DNA of 32,672 nucleotides, from assembly GCF_024198215.1 (NCBI RefSeq), contig NZ_JAKCFA010000048.1, forward strand, positions 1-32,672, written 5' to 3'. The notes beneath the pieces are model-generated. The model was not told the origin of the DNA. It saw only the letters and a list, made by a program, of their open reading frames with translations, and made no database searches. Of the stretch, positions 32,064 through 32,672 are shown piece after piece; within the stretch, counting starts at the first letter, position 1; each line of letters opens with the position of its first letter. A program made the position numbers and the translations under genes. Source of the stretch: Myxococcus qinghaiensis (GTDB lineage: Bacteria; Myxococcota; Myxococcia; Myxococcales; Myxococcaceae).

Positions 32064-32406
32064 GCTGTGGCGCGAGCGTGAGATTCATGGCGGCGTCCCA
32101 GCGTTCCGAAATCACCAGGGCGCGCCGGTCCAGAATGTGCTGGCCGGACTCCTCCGTCCAGCGCGCCCCCGGGCGCGTCATGCGCAGGGCGACCAGGGAT
32201 TTGCGGGTGGCCTCCACGTTGCCACGGCCAATGGGCAATCCCCGCGCTCGTGCCTCCGCGTAGTGCATCCGCTCACCGTGACTCTCCACGTAGGTGATTG
32301 CCTCGTGCACCGGCCGCTGGTCGCCGATGACGACTTCCCGCTTGCCGCTGGCGTGCCGTGCAGCGGCGAGGGTCCATACCGCCCCAGGCGTGTTGAGCAG
32401 CGACAT
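32029..32406 (-). pseudogene. 5'-truncated transposase (ISKra4-like C-terminus)
   Basis: Only the C-terminal approximately 125 residues are present: YVESHGERMHYAEARARGLP, IGRGNVEATRKSLVALRMTR, PGARWTEESGQHILDRRALV and ERWDAAMNLTLAP. The [ML]xYAxxRAxGLPIGxGxVEA..K.LV..RM.R.G.RW..E.GQ.IL..RA pattern is that of ISKra4-family transposases (assignment from memory). The catalytic N-terminal part is missing: the frame continues upstream of about 32406 only as antisense of the NERD fragment. No intact terminal inverted repeats were found. The element is therefore dead and marks the toxin locus as a recombination hotspot. Confidence 0.72.
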
Positions 32407-32452
32407 GTCGCCAGGGACAGGACTATCGTCACCATCTGCTGGGGGCACTAAC

Positions 32453-32590
32453 ATGGCGCTCTTCTTTCCCACCTTTGAGAACATCCAGAGGCTCACCACG
32501 CCGCCTACCGAGGGAGAGCGCTTCCTGCTCTCCCAGTTAGGCGAGACGGAACCTGTCAACGTGAATGAGACAGTGAAACTGAGAGATTAG
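32453..32590 (+). pseudogene. 5' fragment of a NERD/helicase-type gene
   Basis: ATG 32453, eight bases after a GGGGG ribosome-binding sequence, starts MALFFPTFENIQRLTTPPTE, then GERFLLSQL. This is very like the N-terminus of nuclease-related-domain (NERD) proteins fused to UvrD-type helicases. After about 29 residues the similarity ends (GETEPVNVNETVKLRD) and a stop follows at 32588-32590, so the gene is cut short by an insertion or deletion near 32540. Family assignment rests on a short segment. The rest could lie beyond the window. Confidence 0.5.
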
Positions 32591-32591
32591 T

Positions 32592-32622
32592 GCGCAGCTG
32601 TCTGTGAGCTGGGGAGCTGCGC
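32592..32622. repeat. 8-bp inverted repeat after the NERD fragment
   Basis: GCGCAGCT (32592-32599) and AGCTGCGC (32615-32622) are perfect arms with a 15-nt loop, 1 bp after the premature stop codon. It could be an element end, a terminator or a chance hairpin. Nothing else is recognised up to 32672. Confidence 0.4.
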
Positions 32623-32672
32623 GGGGTTGTTTATCCAGACGGCGTTCGGAAGGGCCTGGGGCTTCGGAGGGC

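Overview
The window looks like chromosomal DNA of a myxobacterium in the Myxococcus/Corallococcus/Pyxidicoccus group. This is inferred from the very high GC, strong G/C third-position bias, GTG starts, a lipoprotein built of ELWxxDGT repeats, a Hanks-type kinase homologue, a 2-domain orphan permease and, at the right end, a lipoprotein toxin with a SUKH immunity gene resembling the Sit kin-discrimination loci. No rRNA, tRNA or CRISPR array was seen.

Layout. Bases 1-360 hold a 43-bp tandem array. A hairpin and glutaminase glsA (-) follow, then divergently the ELWxxDGT lipoprotein (+), a gene-free stretch of about 430 bp carrying two diverged copies of a hairpin-bearing repeat, and an ADOP-type MacB/FtsX permease (+). 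Bases 6085-10955 hold an Oxygenase-NA-type 2OG-Fe(II) oxygenase (-), an unknown protein (+), and a minus-strand run read as SUFU-domain protein, membrane dual-specificity phosphatase, then a kinase homologue that has lost its catalytic residues. Bases 11017-16003 (all -) hold a PQQ sugar dehydrogenase, an atypical SDR, a six-TM K+ channel with a C-terminal zinc ribbon, an isochorismatase-like hydrolase and a trypsin-like lipoprotein. Bases 16167-20542 (-) are a two-gene RND efflux operon without an outer-membrane partner or an adjacent regulator.

Bases 20941-24022 hold an exported protein of unknown function and a pterin group: a PTPS paralogue with the Glu-type (PTPS-III-like) active-site motif, an SDR reductase overlapping it by 4 bp, and a convergent canonical Cys-type QueD. 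Bases 24093-30712 hold a serine hydrolase (-), a sensor histidine kinase overlapping an M16 zinc peptidase by 4 bp (+), a convergent TPR lipoprotein (-) whose 3' end overlaps the peptidase gene, and a small conserved-looking protein of unknown function (+).

Bases 30713-32672 are accessory in character, with visibly lower GC. They hold an apparently frameshifted lipoprotein toxin with an HNH-like C-terminus, its SUKH immunity gene 4 bp away, a 5'-truncated transposase remnant, and the first codons of a NERD/helicase-type gene that is quickly broken. The most interesting points are the toxin-immunity module with its split signal peptide, the pseudokinase/phosphatase/SUFU cluster, the Glu-type PTPS plus SDR pair, and the coupled histidine kinase/M16 peptidase pair.
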